Below are positions 9,401-17,608 of a stretch of DNA of 64,000 bases, one piece after another. The notes below the pieces were generated by a model, which ran no database searches, was not told where the DNA came from, and worked only from the letters and a program-made list of their open reading frames with translations. Source of the DNA: VRUE01 sp963780815 (GTDB lineage Bacteria > Actinomycetota > Thermoleophilia > Solirubrobacterales > 70-9). A program made the position numbers and the translations under genes. Numbering within the stretch: the stretch's first letter is position 1; every line of letters begins with the position of its first letter. The stretch spans positions 124,001 to 188,000 of the forward strand of contig CAWADG010000011.1 of assembly GCA_963780815.1 (NCBI GenBank), read 5' to 3'.

Positions 9401-11154
9401 AGCACCGGACCGAGGCGGGCCGGGCCGGGGACCGCGACGCGCTGCAGCAGATCCTCCGCGGGCTCGGCGACCTCACGGCCGAGGAGTGCGCCGAGCGGGT
9501 CGAGGAGGGCTACTCGGAGGAGACGATGCTCGAGAAGCTGGTCGCCGAGCGCCGCGCCGCGCTGGTCCGGATCGCCGGCGAGGAGCGCTACATCGCGGCC
9601 GAGGACGCCGGCCTCTTCCGCGACGCGCTCGGGGTGCCGCCGCCGCCGGGCCTGCCCGAGGCCTTCCTCGAGGACCACCCGGACGCGATGCGCGCACTGG
9701 TCCGTCGCTATGCCCGGACCCACGGGCCGTTCCCGACCGCACAGCTCGCCGACCGCTACGGGGTCGACCCGACCCCTGCGCTTCGCGAGCTCGACCGCGA
9801 GGGGGCGATGGTCCGCGGCGAGCTCCTGCCCGGCGGGACCGAGCGCGAGTGGTGCGACTCGGAGGTGCTGCGCAGGATCCGCCGCGCCAGCCTCGCCCAC
9901 CTGCGGCGCGAAGTCGAGCCGGCCGCCCGCGACCGCTTCGCCCGTTTCCTGCCGAGCTGGCAGAACGTCGACGCCCACCGCCCGGCCGGGGCCGGGCCCG
10001 ACCGCCTCCGCGACGCGCTGCTGCCGCTGCAGGGGGTGGCCCTGACTCCCAAGGTCTGGGAGGGCGACGTCCTGCCGCGGCGGCTCGGCTCCTACTCGCC
10101 GACCTGGCTCGACGAGCTCTGCACGAGCGGGGAGCTGGTCTGGATCGGCGCCGGGGCGCTGGGGCGCAACGACGGCCGTGTCGCCCTCTACTTCCGCGAG
10201 GACGTCAGGCTCGCCGGGCCGCCGCCCGCCAACGCGAAGATCGAGCCCGTGGAAGGGGAGCCACACGACGCGATTCGCGAGCGGCTCCTCGCCGGCCCGT
10301 CGTTCTGGCTCGACCTTCTCGCCGACCTCGAGTTCCCAGTCGAGGAGCTCCACACGGCGCTCTGGGACCTCGCCTGGTCGGGTGAGGTGACCAACGACGC
10401 CTTCGCGCCGCTGCGGGCGCCGCGGCTGCGCTCGGTCACGGCCCAGGAGCGGCAGGGCCGCCGCTTCGCCCGCCGCCGCTCGGCCGGCGGCGCCGCGGTC
10501 CAGGGCCGCTGGTCGCTGACCGCGCCCCTGTTCGAGAACGCGCCCGGCGCCGGGCCGAAGCTCCGCGCCCAGGCCGAGCTGATGCTCGAGCGCTACGGGA
10601 TCGTCACCCGCGAGACGGTCCTCGCCGAGGGGGTGCCGGGCGGCTTCTCGACCCTCTACTCGGAGCTCGCCAACCTCGAGCTGCTGGGGACCGCCCGCCG
10701 CGGCTACTTCGTCGAGGGGCTCGGCGGCGCCCAGTTCGCCCTCGCAGGCGCCGTCGAGCGCCTGCGCTCGCTGCCCGAAGCCGGCGGCGAGTTCCAGGTG
10801 CTCGCCGCGACCGACCCCGCCAACCCCTACGGCGCCGCGCTGCCATGGCCGAAGCCCGAGTCGGGCCGCCGCCCGGCCCGCGCCCCCGGCGCCCACCTCC
10901 TCCTCCGCGACGGCGAGCCGCTGATCTATGTCGAGCGCGGCGGCCGCAGCATCCTCTGTCTCGCCGAGCTCGACGAAGCTGAGCTCGGGGACGCGATGGG
11001 CGCCCTCGCCGACGCCGTGTCGGCCGGCCGGCTGCCGAAGCTCTCGATCGAGAAACTCGACGGCGAGCCGGTGATCGGGTCCGGCCACGAGGAGGCGCTG
11101 CTCCGGGCCGGCTTCGCCCGCGGGCCGCGGCGGTTGACCGCCGCCGCAAGCTGA
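6484..11154 (+). CDS. lhr: Lhr-family giant ATP-dependent DNA/RNA helicase
   Basis: 1,556 residues starting at TTG 6484. RecA domain 1 has Walker A APTGSGKT (residues 53-60), DEIH (164-167) and GLSATQ (about 237). RecA domain 2 has AHHGSLSHEER, LVATSSLELGIDMG and QRVGRAGH. A winged helix, the Lhr core domain and the long Lhr C-terminal region follow, so length fits the long Lhr class linked to DNA repair in actinobacteria. Two 86-bp elements are inserted in frame (residues about 197-225 and 367-395), each adding a Gly/Ala/Pro-rich stretch beginning AGPVAAGDPPPP. The first lies between the DEIH and SAT motifs, the second in the loop before HHGS; both are surface-loop positions. No frameshift is seen over 4.7 kb. 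Confidence 0.95.
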   Translation: MATKRESSAGSDPLAPFSAPVRHWFESSFEGPTPAQAGGWGAIADGDNALICAPTGSGKTLAAFLWGIDKLSRAPERGEGVRIVYVSPLKALSYDIERNLRAPLAGIGADLSVGLRTGDTPQSERRAMRKSPPDILITTPESLYLILSSGAREILTGVEAVIVDEIHAVAQSKRGAHLALSLERLDHLVRDHSLQAAGPVAAGDPPPPAVAKASSGAGPPTAPPAAGADSPGIQRIGLSATQRPLERVAQFLVGPKRECTIVDAGAEKELDLEIVVPVEDMSDPGAPNFPNSDGVPAEGEPNAHVRSIWPAIYPELLKLVQAHNSTIIFVNARRAAERLAKRLNELAAEEVPGELPATEHAGNARPAGPVAAGDPPPPAVAKASSGAGPPPAPPAGEALEAPPEIARAHHGSLSHEERTVVEEMLKSGQLPCLVATSSLELGIDMGAVDLVIQVESPKSVSRGLQRVGRAGHSLGEVSRGRIFPKFRADLLECAVVARRMRTGEIEETVIPQNPLDVLAQHLVSMAALDEWEVDEIERIVTASESFRELSREQLENVLDMLDGRYPSDRFAELRPRIVWDRTKGTIHGRKGARQLVVTNAGTIPDRGLYGVHLPDGRRVGELDEEMVYEARPGQTFLLGATTWRIEDITRDRVIVTPAPGLPGAVPFWKGDGIGRPAELGRAIGAFAREAVSREPAELASEYDLDRRAAENLVAYLREQQAATRVVPSDETIVVERFRDEIGDWRLCVLSPYGGRVHAAWGLALSQKIRAERELEADAIWSDDGIVIHLPDADDPPPADLVLVEPDEIEDLVVEELSGSALFGSHFRESAARSLLIPRAYPGKRTPLWQQRLKSQSLLEVARDFPRFPVVLETYRECMRDVLDLPSLTELLRKLHSRELGLVEVETPTASPFASSLLFDYVATYMYEGDTPNAERRAAALALDRDLLRELLGQDELRELIDPAALEEVEEQLQHRTEAGRAGDRDALQQILRGLGDLTAEECAERVEEGYSEETMLEKLVAERRAALVRIAGEERYIAAEDAGLFRDALGVPPPPGLPEAFLEDHPDAMRALVRRYARTHGPFPTAQLADRYGVDPTPALRELDREGAMVRGELLPGGTEREWCDSEVLRRIRRASLAHLRREVEPAARDRFARFLPSWQNVDAHRPAGAGPDRLRDALLPLQGVALTPKVWEGDVLPRRLGSYSPTWLDELCTSGELVWIGAGALGRNDGRVALYFREDVRLAGPPPANAKIEPVEGEPHDAIRERLLAGPSFWLDLLADLEFPVEELHTALWDLAWSGEVTNDAFAPLRAPRLRSVTAQERQGRRFARRRSAGGAAVQGRWSLTAPLFENAPGAGPKLRAQAELMLERYGIVTRETVLAEGVPGGFSTLYSELANLELLGTARRGYFVEGLGGAQFALAGAVERLRSLPEAGGEFQVLAATDPANPYGAALPWPKPESGRRPARAPGAHLLLRDGEPLIYVERGGRSILCLAELDEAELGDAMGALADAVSAGRLPKLSIEKLDGEPVIGSGHEEALLRAGFARGPRRLTAAAS
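7072..7157 (+). repeat. 86-bp in-frame insertion element, copy 1
   Basis: Begins GCGGGTCCTGTCG and ends CACCACCCGC; the terminal hexamers GCGGGT/ACCCGC are inverted. It contains an inner hairpin (CCGCAGGGG ... CCCCTGCGG) and the unusual low-GC word TAGCTAAAGCTTCC. It matches copy 2 at 85 of 86 positions. It is read through in the lhr frame without a stop. Confidence 0.85.
7582..7667 (+). repeat. 86-bp in-frame insertion element, copy 2
   Basis: Lies exactly 510 bp (170 codons) after copy 1, hence in the same reading frame, and differs from it only at 7654 (C for A). The surrounding helicase sequence of the two copies is unrelated, so the element itself was duplicated or inserted twice. Confidence 0.85.
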
Positions 11155-11179
11155 GCCCCGATGTGGCGATAATCACCCC

Positions 11180-11248
11180 ATGAGTGCGGAGCGAGCAAGC
11201 AAGCATCTCTGGTTCGATGCGCAGCGAGCGAAGCACGAAAGGTATTAA
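11180..11248 (+). CDS. Leader peptide ORF (MSAERAS family), overlapping the Crp start
   Basis: A 22-codon ORF beginning MSAERASKHLWFDAQRAK, whose TAA overlaps the ATG of the Crp/Fnr gene (TAATG), an arrangement typical of translational coupling. A related leader starting MSAERAS and containing ALRAKHE precedes the cyclophilin gene at 27,120, so the sequence is not random. It could be a translated leader, or a nucleic-acid element that happens to be open. No obvious Shine-Dalgarno is seen before its ATG. Confidence 0.5.
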   Translation: MSAERASKHLWFDAQRAKHERY

Positions 11249-11943
11249 TGGAGGATTCGGGGAGTCCGAGCCCGGTCGAGCTGCTGCGGAGCGTCCCGCT
11301 CTTCTCCGACCTCGAGCAGGGCGAGCTCGAGCGCTTCTCGTTGGTCGCCGTGCCGCGCTCCTTTCCGGCCGCGACGCGCGTCTTCCACGAGGGCGACCAC
11401 TCCGACGCCTGCTACATCGTCCGCACCGGCAGCTTCCGCGTCACCCGCGAGCACTCCGACGGCCGGGCGATCACCCTGGCGACGCTCGGCCCCGGCGACA
11501 TCTTCGGCGAGCTGGCGATGCTCGACGGCGAGGTCCGCTCGGCGAGCGTCGAGGCGCTCGAGGACAGCGAGCTGCTGGCGCTGCCGGCGAACGAGGTGCG
11601 CGCCCTGCTCGCCCGCCATCCCGATATCACGGTCAAGCTCGTCGCCGCGCTGGTCAGGCGCCTACGGACCGCCAACGAGCGGATCTCACGCCAGTCCTTC
11701 CAGACCGTCCCGAGCCGGGTCGCCGGCGTCCTCACCCAGCTCGTCGCCGAAGAGGGCGAGGGCGGCGAGGGCGGCGAGGTCACGATCCGGATGAACCAGG
11801 CCGACCTCGCCCAGCTCGCCGGCACCTCGCGCGAGAGCGTCAGCCGCTTCCTCGCCGACCTCGAGCGCGCCGGCGTCGTCCGCCCCGGCCGCGGCCGGGT
11901 CACCGTCCTCGAGCCGGCGAAGCTCCGCAACTACATCTTCTAG
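11248..11943 (+). CDS. Crp/Fnr-family transcriptional regulator
   Basis: 231 residues. The N-terminal half is a cyclic-nucleotide-binding beta roll (PLFSDLEQGELERFSLVAV, then FHEGDHSDACYIVRTGSFRV, then GPGDIFGELAMLDGEVRSAS, the phosphate-binding cassette with E and R/S). A dimer helix follows, then a C-terminal winged helix-turn-helix (MNQADLAQLAGTSRESVSRF, the recognition helix). The cassette keeps FGELAMLDGE-RSA, so cAMP or a related nucleotide could bind. The ligand and regulon are unknown. Its ATG overlaps the stop of the short leader ORF. Confidence 0.92.
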   Translation: MEDSGSPSPVELLRSVPLFSDLEQGELERFSLVAVPRSFPAATRVFHEGDHSDACYIVRTGSFRVTREHSDGRAITLATLGPGDIFGELAMLDGEVRSASVEALEDSELLALPANEVRALLARHPDITVKLVAALVRRLRTANERISRQSFQTVPSRVAGVLTQLVAEEGEGGEGGEVTIRMNQADLAQLAGTSRESVSRFLADLERAGVVRPGRGRVTVLEPAKLRNYIF

Positions 11944-12028
11944 GCCTGCCGACCGACGAGAACCAGCGCGGCGGACTTTCCGCCGTTGTCCCTGAGAGGA
12001 TTGCGCCGTTCACTACCGGAGGTCCGAG

Positions 12029-12673
12029 ATGCAGCAGAAGCGCAATCTTGCCCCACTGACCGGCGCACTCTTCGTCGTTCTGACGCTTATCGCCTTTATC
12101 CCGATCGGCGGAAACACACCGGAAGGCGATGACTCGGCGCAGAAGGTGGTCTCCTTCTACTCCGATCACGAATCGAAAGAGATCATCGCTGCGGTGGTGC
12201 TCTCCCTCGCCGCGGTCGCGCTGATCTTCTTCGCGGCGACCTTGAAGCAGCGCCTCGAAGCGGCGGGGCCGGACGGCGGCATCCTGCCGACCGTCGCGCT
12301 CGGCGCCGGGATCATCGCCTCCGGCGGCTTCCTCACCGCCGCCACCGTGCACTTCGCCCTCGCCGACTATGCCGGCGACATCGACCCCTCCGCGGCCCAG
12401 GCGCTGAATGCGCTCGACTCGGACTTCTTCCTTCCCTTCGCGATGGGCCTCGCGACACTGGTCCTCGCCGCTTCGCTGTGGCTGGTGAGGAACAGGTCGC
12501 TGCTGCCGACCTGGCTCGGCTGGGTCGGGATCATCATCTTCGTCATCAGCTTCACCCCGGTCGGGTTCATCGGTTTTGGGTTGGCCGGTATCTGGATCGT
12601 CGTCGTCAGCATTCTGCTCTACCTACGCGACGAGACGGATGCCGTCGGCTCCCCGGCGACGAGAGCTGGCTAG
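12029..12673 (+). CDS. Six-helix integral membrane protein of unknown function
   Basis: 214 residues, preceded by a good ribosome site (GGAGGT, 12,019 area). Hydrophobic helices lie at about residues 8-30, 48-70, 83-108, 128-152, 158-175 and 177-198, with short loops and a short charged C-terminus. A periplasmic loop rich in Asp/Glu (GNTPEGDDSAQKVVSFYSDH) follows helix 1. It resembles DUF4386-like bacterial membrane proteins in layout, but I do not recognise a motif that fixes the family. Confidence 0.75.
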   Translation: MQQKRNLAPLTGALFVVLTLIAFIPIGGNTPEGDDSAQKVVSFYSDHESKEIIAAVVLSLAAVALIFFAATLKQRLEAAGPDGGILPTVALGAGIIASGGFLTAATVHFALADYAGDIDPSAAQALNALDSDFFLPFAMGLATLVLAASLWLVRNRSLLPTWLGWVGIIIFVISFTPVGFIGFGLAGIWIVVVSILLYLRDETDAVGSPATRAG

Positions 12674-12833
12674 GACCACATTCTCCGGCGCCCAGCCGGG
12701 GTTCGCCGCGGCACGCGGGGCCTCCGACTGCCAGTCGTCGACACGATCTCAGCGGGGAGGATCGGACAAAGACTCCTGAGCCAAGACTCGATCCGACCTG
12801 GGGCGAATTGCTCAGCGTCGGGCTGCAATCCTG

Positions 12834-12846
12834 TTCCCAATGGGAA
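12834..12846. promoter_or_regulatory. Perfect dyad around the CDF start codon
   Basis: TTCCCA-A-TGGGAA, a 13-bp perfect palindrome whose centre is the A of the CDF gene's ATG. It could be an operator for a metal sensor, or a chance palindrome. It also raises the possibility that ATG 12,846 is the true start. Confidence 0.3.
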
Positions 12847-13577
12847 TGGGCGCCGAGACCTTTGAATCGCTCGGTGGCGATCTTCATCGCCACGGTGGCC
12901 TGACTCACTCACACCACCATCACGGGCCGCACACCCACGATCGGGAGGATCGGGGCCACGGCCACTCCCACGGGCTTGTCGACCCGAGCATCAAACGCTC
13001 GCGGGTGGGGCTCCGGGCGGTCGGGGCGTCGCTCGCCGTGCTGGGGCTCACCGCGCTCGCGCAGCTGGCGATATTCCTCGCCAGCGACAGCGTCGCCCTG
13101 CTCGCGGACCTGATCCATAACTTCGGCGACGCCGCCACCGCGATTCCACTTGGGGTTGCGTTCCTGCTCCGCTCCGGACGCGCGGAGAGGTGGGCCGGCC
13201 TGTTCGTCGTCGCCGCGATATTCGCCTCCGCCTGCGTTGCCGGGGTCGAGGCGATTCACCGCCTGATCGACCAGCAGGCGCCGACCCACCTCAACACCCT
13301 GGCCCTGGCCGGCCTGCTGGGGTTCGCCGGCAACCGGATCGCCGCCGGGATCCGGACTCGGGCGGGACGGAGGCTCGAGAGCCCGGCCCTGATCGCCGAC
13401 GGCAATCACGCTCGGGCGGATTCCTATGTCAGTCTCGCCGTGGTGGCGAGCGCCGCCGTCGTCGCCGTCGGCATCCCCGTCGCCGACCCGCTGATCGGCC
13501 TCGGCATCACGGCCGTGATCCTCAAGATCACCTGGGACTCATGGCTCACCGTCAGCGGCCGGGACCACGGCCACTGA
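12840..13577 (+). CDS. Cation diffusion facilitator (CDF) metal transporter
   Basis: 245 residues. The N-terminus is a cytosolic His-rich metal-binding stretch (THSHHHHGPHTHD ... GHGHSHG). Six hydrophobic helices follow, with the two CDF metal sites: LIHNFGDAAT in helix 2 (H..xD pattern) and NHARADSYVSL in helix 5 (HxxxD). It ends soon after helix 6 and lacks the usual C-terminal cytoplasmic domain, which makes it short for the family. It would export Zn2+, Co2+ or a similar ion by proton antiport. It ends one base before pcm. Confidence 0.9.
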   Translation: MGMGAETFESLGGDLHRHGGLTHSHHHHGPHTHDREDRGHGHSHGLVDPSIKRSRVGLRAVGASLAVLGLTALAQLAIFLASDSVALLADLIHNFGDAATAIPLGVAFLLRSGRAERWAGLFVVAAIFASACVAGVEAIHRLIDQQAPTHLNTLALAGLLGFAGNRIAAGIRTRAGRRLESPALIADGNHARADSYVSLAVVASAAVVAVGIPVADPLIGLGITAVILKITWDSWLTVSGRDHGH

Positions 13578-13578
13578 G

Positions 13579-14226
13579 ATGGCCGATTTCGCCGAGCTGC
13601 GCGCGGCGATGGTCGAGCGGCAGCTGCGTCGGCGCGGGATATCCGACGAGCGGGTCCTGACGGCGATGGCGTCGGTCCCGCGTGAGGAGTTCGTCTCCGA
13701 TCGTTACCGCTCGCGCGCCTACGCCGACGCCGCGCAGCCGATCGGTGAGGGCCAGACGATCTCGCAGCCGTGGATCGTCGCCGCGATCTGCCAGGCGCTC
13801 GAGCTCGAGGGGACCGAGCGGGTCCTGGAGGTCGGGACCGGCTCTGGCTACTCGGCGGCGGTCCTCGCCCTTCTGGCCGCCGAGGTGATCAGCGTCGAGC
13901 GTCACCCGTCACTGGCCTCCGCGGCGCAGCTCGCTCTCGACTCGCTCGACGTCCGCGGGGTCGAGGTCCGGGTCGGTGACGGAAGTCGCGGCATCCCGGA
14001 GCTGGCTCCGTTCGACGCGATCGCGGTGCACGCGACAGCGCCGGAGCCGCCTGCGACGCTGCTCGGCCAGCTCGACGACGGCGGCAGGCTGGTCGTTCCG
14101 ATCGCCGCGCGCTCGGCCGACATTCTGACCGTCTTCCGTCGCCGCGGGGAGGGCCTCGAGAGCGAGGAGATCGGCCCCTGCCGATTCGTGCCGCTGGTCG
14201 GTGAGGAGGGGTACTCGCCCGGCTAG
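13579..14226 (+). CDS. pcm: Protein-L-isoaspartate O-methyltransferase
   Basis: 215 residues. It initiates repair of isoaspartyl residues in aged proteins by methylating them with SAM. It shows the family entry MVERQLRRRGISDERVLTAM, the GQTISQPWIVAAI motif and the SAM loop VLEVGTGSGYSAAVLA. AVHATAPEPP and GGRLVVPI are the typical later strands. Start ATG is one base after the CDF stop, so the two probably share a transcript. Its TAG and the TAG of the convergent RTX gene share the tetramer CTAG. Confidence 0.92.
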   Translation: MADFAELRAAMVERQLRRRGISDERVLTAMASVPREEFVSDRYRSRAYADAAQPIGEGQTISQPWIVAAICQALELEGTERVLEVGTGSGYSAAVLALLAAEVISVERHPSLASAAQLALDSLDVRGVEVRVGDGSRGIPELAPFDAIAVHATAPEPPATLLGQLDDGGRLVVPIAARSADILTVFRRRGEGLESEEIGPCRFVPLVGEEGYSPG

Positions 14227-16122
14227 TTCGGGCAGGAGACGGGGGTCGGGTCGACCTTGTCCTTGAGGATGTCGTCGCCGGGCCCACCGCCGCAGTTGAT
14301 CGCCTTGTCGTGGCTGCCGTCGAGGGCGTCGATGAAGTCGGCTCCGCCCTTGCCGAGGAAGGTGTCCGAACCCTTGTGCCCGAGGAAGCTGTTTTCGCCG
14401 GAGTCCCCGATCAGGACGTCGGGCCCGTCGGACCCCTCGAGGCTCTCATTGTTGCCCTGGACCTGATCGTCGTTGCCGCAGCCCTGGGGGCCGCCGGTCC
14501 CGCCAAGCTGGATCCTCATCGACGCGTCGGAGCGCCCGTAGGAGACGGTGTCATCGCCGGGACCGCCGTCGAAGCTGTGGCCCTGGCAGGTGGCGACCGA
14601 GGAGACGAGGAGGTCGTTGCCGGCTCCCCCCTGGAGGACATCCGCCCCGGGGTCGGCGTAGAGGACGTCGCTGCCGCCGTTGCCGATCAGGGTGTCGTTG
14701 CCGTTGTCGGGGCTGTTGTAGTTCTCGCCCGCTTCCAGCACGTCGTCGCCGGGGCCGCCGCTGAGGACGTCGGAGCCGGCGTTGCCGTTGACGCGGGTCT
14801 TTACGCCGGGCGGGACGCCGGGGCCGAGGCTGATCTGGTCGTCGCCTGCCCCGCCGGTGATCACCACCAGCCCGGTCGCGGCGGTGGAGGCGCAGCTGAC
14901 CGCGGTGGCTCCGACCGGGCCGCAGCCGCTGCCGGGGAAGATCGGGCCGTTGTCGGTGATCGTCCAGCCTCCCGGGCCGAAATTGACCTGGAGGCTGTCG
15001 GCGCCGGGGGCGCCCTGGACGACGAGGCTGGTTCCGTCGAGCCCTTCGTTCAGGATCGCGAACGCGCCGCTCGCCGGCGGGCTTGCTTCCGGGCCGCAGG
15101 ACTGCTCGACCGCGAACCCCGAGCAGTTGTCGGTGCCGGAGCCGCCGAACGCCTCGTCGGCGCCGCCACCGCCGCTCAGGTTGTCGTCGCCGACGCCGCC
15201 GTCGAGGCGGTTCCCTTCGCCCGTCGCCGGTGATCGTGTCGGCCTGCGGGGAGCCGACGACGTCCTCGAAGCCGGCCAGCGTGTCGTGGCCGTCGCCTTT
15301 TGCCCTGCCGGTGCCGAGGTCGACGATCACGCCGCCGCGGGTTGCGCTCGCGTAGGAGACGATGTCCTGCACCCCGGGGCCGCCGTTCAGCGTGTCGACG
15401 CCGGAATCGCCGCGGACGACGTCACCGTCGCCGCTGCCGCCGTTGGCATTGTCGATTCCGGTGCCGCCGTAGACCACATCGGTGCCGGGCCCGCCGTCGA
15501 CCGACGGGTCGTCGCCGGCGCCGCCGTCGACGCGGTCATCGCCGGGGCCGCCTTCGAGCTGGTCGTTGCCCTTGTCGCCGACGAGCTGGTCCTGGCCGCC
15601 GCCCCCTTCGAGGTCGTCGCTGCCTTTGTCGCCGCTGAGGAAGTCGTCACCGGAGCCGCCGAAGACGTTGTCGGGGCCTTTGGCGCCGCGCAGCTGATCG
15701 TCACCGGGGCCGCCGTCGACGCCGTCGTTGCCCTCGGCGCCTTCGATTTCGTCGTTGCCCGAGCCCCCGTCGAGCCGGTCGGCACCGGTTTCGCCGAGCA
15801 ACTTGTCGTCGCCCCCTTCCCCGAACAGCGAGTCATAGCCGCGGCCGCCCCGGATCGTGTCGTTGCCCGGGCCGCCGCAGATCCGGTCATTGCCGTTCGG
15901 CCCGCCGCTGATCCTGTCGTCCCCGCCAGCGCCGTAGATGACGTCGCTTGCGCGTTTGCCGACGATCACGTCGTTGCCCGCCGTCCCGACGATCGTCGCG
16001 TGGCGCCCGTGGCATGTCGCGGCCCCGGCCTGTGCCCATGCGGGAACCAGGAGGACGATCGCCGCCAAGAACACCAGGCCCGCGACTCTGCGCGGCATCG
16101 ATTTGCTCATTTGATGAGCCAT
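14223..16122 (-). CDS. Secreted RTX-type calcium-binding repeat protein, one apparent frameshift
   Basis: About 632 residues after repair. A signal peptide (VAGLVFLAAIVLLVPAWAQA) is followed by about 20 GGxGxDxx nonapeptide repeats (GAGGDDRISG, GGPGNDTIRG, GDKGSDDLEG and so on) that fold as a Ca2+-dependent beta roll. Near 15,225 the frame shifts, and the same type of repeats continues to the C-terminal CPN. A non-repeat insert (SLQVNFGPGGWTITDNG) lies in the middle. There is no catalytic domain, so it is likely a structural surface protein. Codon use and repeat style match on both sides of the shift, so an error is the simplest reading. Confidence 0.85.
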
Positions 16123-16190
16123 TCCACAGTCCCAATCGGCCGGAATCGGCTCGCCCTACAGCCCTGCACGCATTGGTTTACCCAAAAAGC

Positions 16191-16217
16191 AGTATAGGAG
16201 TGCCGGAATAAGGACAA
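16191..16217 (-). promoter_or_regulatory. Possible promoter of the RTX gene
   Basis: Read on the minus strand: TTGTCC, then 15 bp, then TATACT, about 70 bp before the RTX start codon. The -10 is close to consensus and the spacing is short; one alternative register (CTTGTC) gives 16 bp. Confidence 0.35.
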
Positions 16218-16291
16218 GAGCCTCGCCCTGGCAACCCGATCGGCACCCGCTGATCACGCGGGGTCGGGGCGTCAGATACGCTCGCTGCGCC

Positions 16292-16696
16292 ATGCGCGGC
16301 GGCATCTACGTTCTGAACTTCTATTCCGCGGTGTTCGTCGACCAGCTGAAGCGGGCGCGCAAGACGGCGACGATCAGGCTCGGAGACAAGACGTCGAAGT
16401 ACGAGCGCGGCCAGGTGGTCTGGATCACGGTCGGCTTCCGCCACAGCCCGCGCGAGAAAATCTTCGCCGCGGTGATCGACGACGTCGAGGTGAAGAAGGT
16501 CGACGAACTCTCGCCGCGCGACATCGAGCACGACAACCCGGAGTTCCGGCGGCTCGAGGAGGAGGTCAAGTTCCTCGAGCAGATCTACGGTGTGCCGATT
16601 GCCAACGACGACCTCGTCACCGTGATCCGGTTCTCGCAGATCGTCGAGCCGCCGGGTGCCCACTTCGGCAACGGCGAGACGCCCCACCACAACTGA
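16292..16696 (+). CDS. ASCH/PUA-like domain protein
   Basis: 134 residues with a compact beta-barrel pattern: LNFYSAVFVDQLKRARKTAT, IRLGDKTSKYERGQVVWITV and KIFAAVIDDVEVKKVDELS match the ASCH layout (first strand, K/T nucleic-acid face, GD-x-V turn). ASCH proteins are thought to bind RNA or nucleotides. The function here is unknown. Start ATG 16,292 follows a 170-bp intergenic region. The SRPBCC gene begins one base after its stop. Confidence 0.6.
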   Translation: MRGGIYVLNFYSAVFVDQLKRARKTATIRLGDKTSKYERGQVVWITVGFRHSPREKIFAAVIDDVEVKKVDELSPRDIEHDNPEFRRLEEEVKFLEQIYGVPIANDDLVTVIRFSQIVEPPGAHFGNGETPHHN

Positions 16697-16697
16697 A

Positions 16698-17171
16698 GTG
16701 GCCGGCTACGAGTTCCTGACCGCCTGGCTCCTCGACGCGCCCCGGGAGTCGGTCTGGGAGGCGATCAACGCGCAGGAGCGCTGGCCCGAGTGGTGGCAGG
16801 GAGTCGAGGAGGTCGAGGAGCTGAAACCCGGCGACGGCGACAAGCTCGGGTCGGTGTCGCGGATGGTCTGGCGCAGCAGGCTGCCATACCGGGTCGAGTT
16901 CGAGGTGACGACGACCAAGGTCGAGCGGCCGCTGCTGCTCGAGGCCGACTCGGTCGGCGAGCTCCACGGCGTGGGCCGCTGGCGGCTGTTCGAGGAGGAC
17001 GGCGCGACCGCGGTCCTCTACGAGTGGAACGTCGCGACAACGCGATCGTGGATGAACCTGCTGGCGCCGATCGCGCGGCCGGTCTTCGCGTGGAACCACG
17101 ACTGGGTGATGGCCCGCGGTGGCGAGGGAATCGCCCGTCTGCTCGGCTGCCGCCTCCTTGCGGGTGGTTGA
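16698..17171 (+). CDS. SRPBCC (START/Bet v1-like) family protein
   Basis: 157 residues from GTG 16,698, one base after the previous TGA; the longer frame upstream would overlap the ASCH gene, so GTG is preferred. FLTAWLLDAPRESVWEAINA then WPEWWQGVEEVEELKPGDGD is the standard first strand, helix and WPxWW motif of polyketide-cyclase-like SRPBCC proteins. It ends with a long C-terminal helix carrying WNHDWVMARGGEGIARLL. It binds a hydrophobic ligand in a cavity; the ligand is unknown. Confidence 0.8.
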   Translation: MAGYEFLTAWLLDAPRESVWEAINAQERWPEWWQGVEEVEELKPGDGDKLGSVSRMVWRSRLPYRVEFEVTTTKVERPLLLEADSVGELHGVGRWRLFEEDGATAVLYEWNVATTRSWMNLLAPIARPVFAWNHDWVMARGGEGIARLLGCRLLAGG

Positions 17172-17207
17172 AGCGCGGAGACTCGCTATCGTTGTCTCGT
17201 TGACCTG

Positions 17208-17234
17208 TTGGCACTCTCATCGACTGAGTGCCAA
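17208..17234. promoter_or_regulatory. CIRCE element (HrcA operator)
   Basis: TTGGCACTC-N9-GAGTGCCAA, a perfect inverted repeat with the exact 9-bp spacer of CIRCE (consensus TTAGCACTC-N9-GAGTGCTAA). It lies 43 bp before groES. It indicates HrcA repression of groES-groEL, lifted on heat shock. Confidence 0.95.
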
Positions 17235-17276
17235 GACCAGTTTGAAACTTCTGACCGCACAAACGGAGGTATACGG

Positions 17277-17564
17277 ATGAAGCTGAAGCCCCTCGGGGAC
17301 CGGCTGATCGTCAAGCCGATCGAGGAGGAGGAGACGACCGCGAGTGGGATCGTCCTCCCCGACACGGCCAAAGAGAAGCCGCAGAAGGGCAGGGTCGTCG
17401 CCGTCGGCGATGGCGCGATCAACGAGGACGGGAGCCGCCGGCCGCTCGACGTCAGCGATGGCGACGAGGTCCTCTACTCGAAGTACGGCGGCACCGAGGT
17501 AACCGTCGAAGACGAGGACCTGCTCGTGCTGCGCGAGTCGGACGTGCTCGCCAAGCTCGGCTAG
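17277..17564 (+). CDS. groES: Co-chaperonin GroES
   Basis: 95 residues. It caps the GroEL ring during ATP-driven folding. MKLKPLGDRLIVKPIEEEET is the standard start, TTASGIVLPDTAKEKPQKG covers the mobile loop, and VLYSKYGGTEV and EDLLVLRESDVLA are the conserved end. ATG 17,277 is chosen over the longer frame because GGAGGT lies a few bases upstream. It is first gene of the groES-groEL operon under CIRCE control. Confidence 0.98.
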   Translation: MKLKPLGDRLIVKPIEEEETTASGIVLPDTAKEKPQKGRVVAVGDGAINEDGSRRPLDVSDGDEVLYSKYGGTEVTVEDEDLLVLRESDVLAKLG

Positions 17565-17608
17565 CCGCTGCCAAGAAGGACTTAGAAGAGAAGGAGGACT
17601 GAAATCAG

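Noticed and set aside
7429..11088. Long minus-strand open frame opposite lhr (over 1,200 codons)
   Set aside because: GC-rich codon bias opens the antisense frame; the product is low-complexity and shows no domain, while the plus-strand helicase is clear.
15083..16197. Plus-strand Arg/Val-rich open frames over the RTX gene
   Set aside because: They are antisense translations of the glycine/aspartate nonapeptide repeats.
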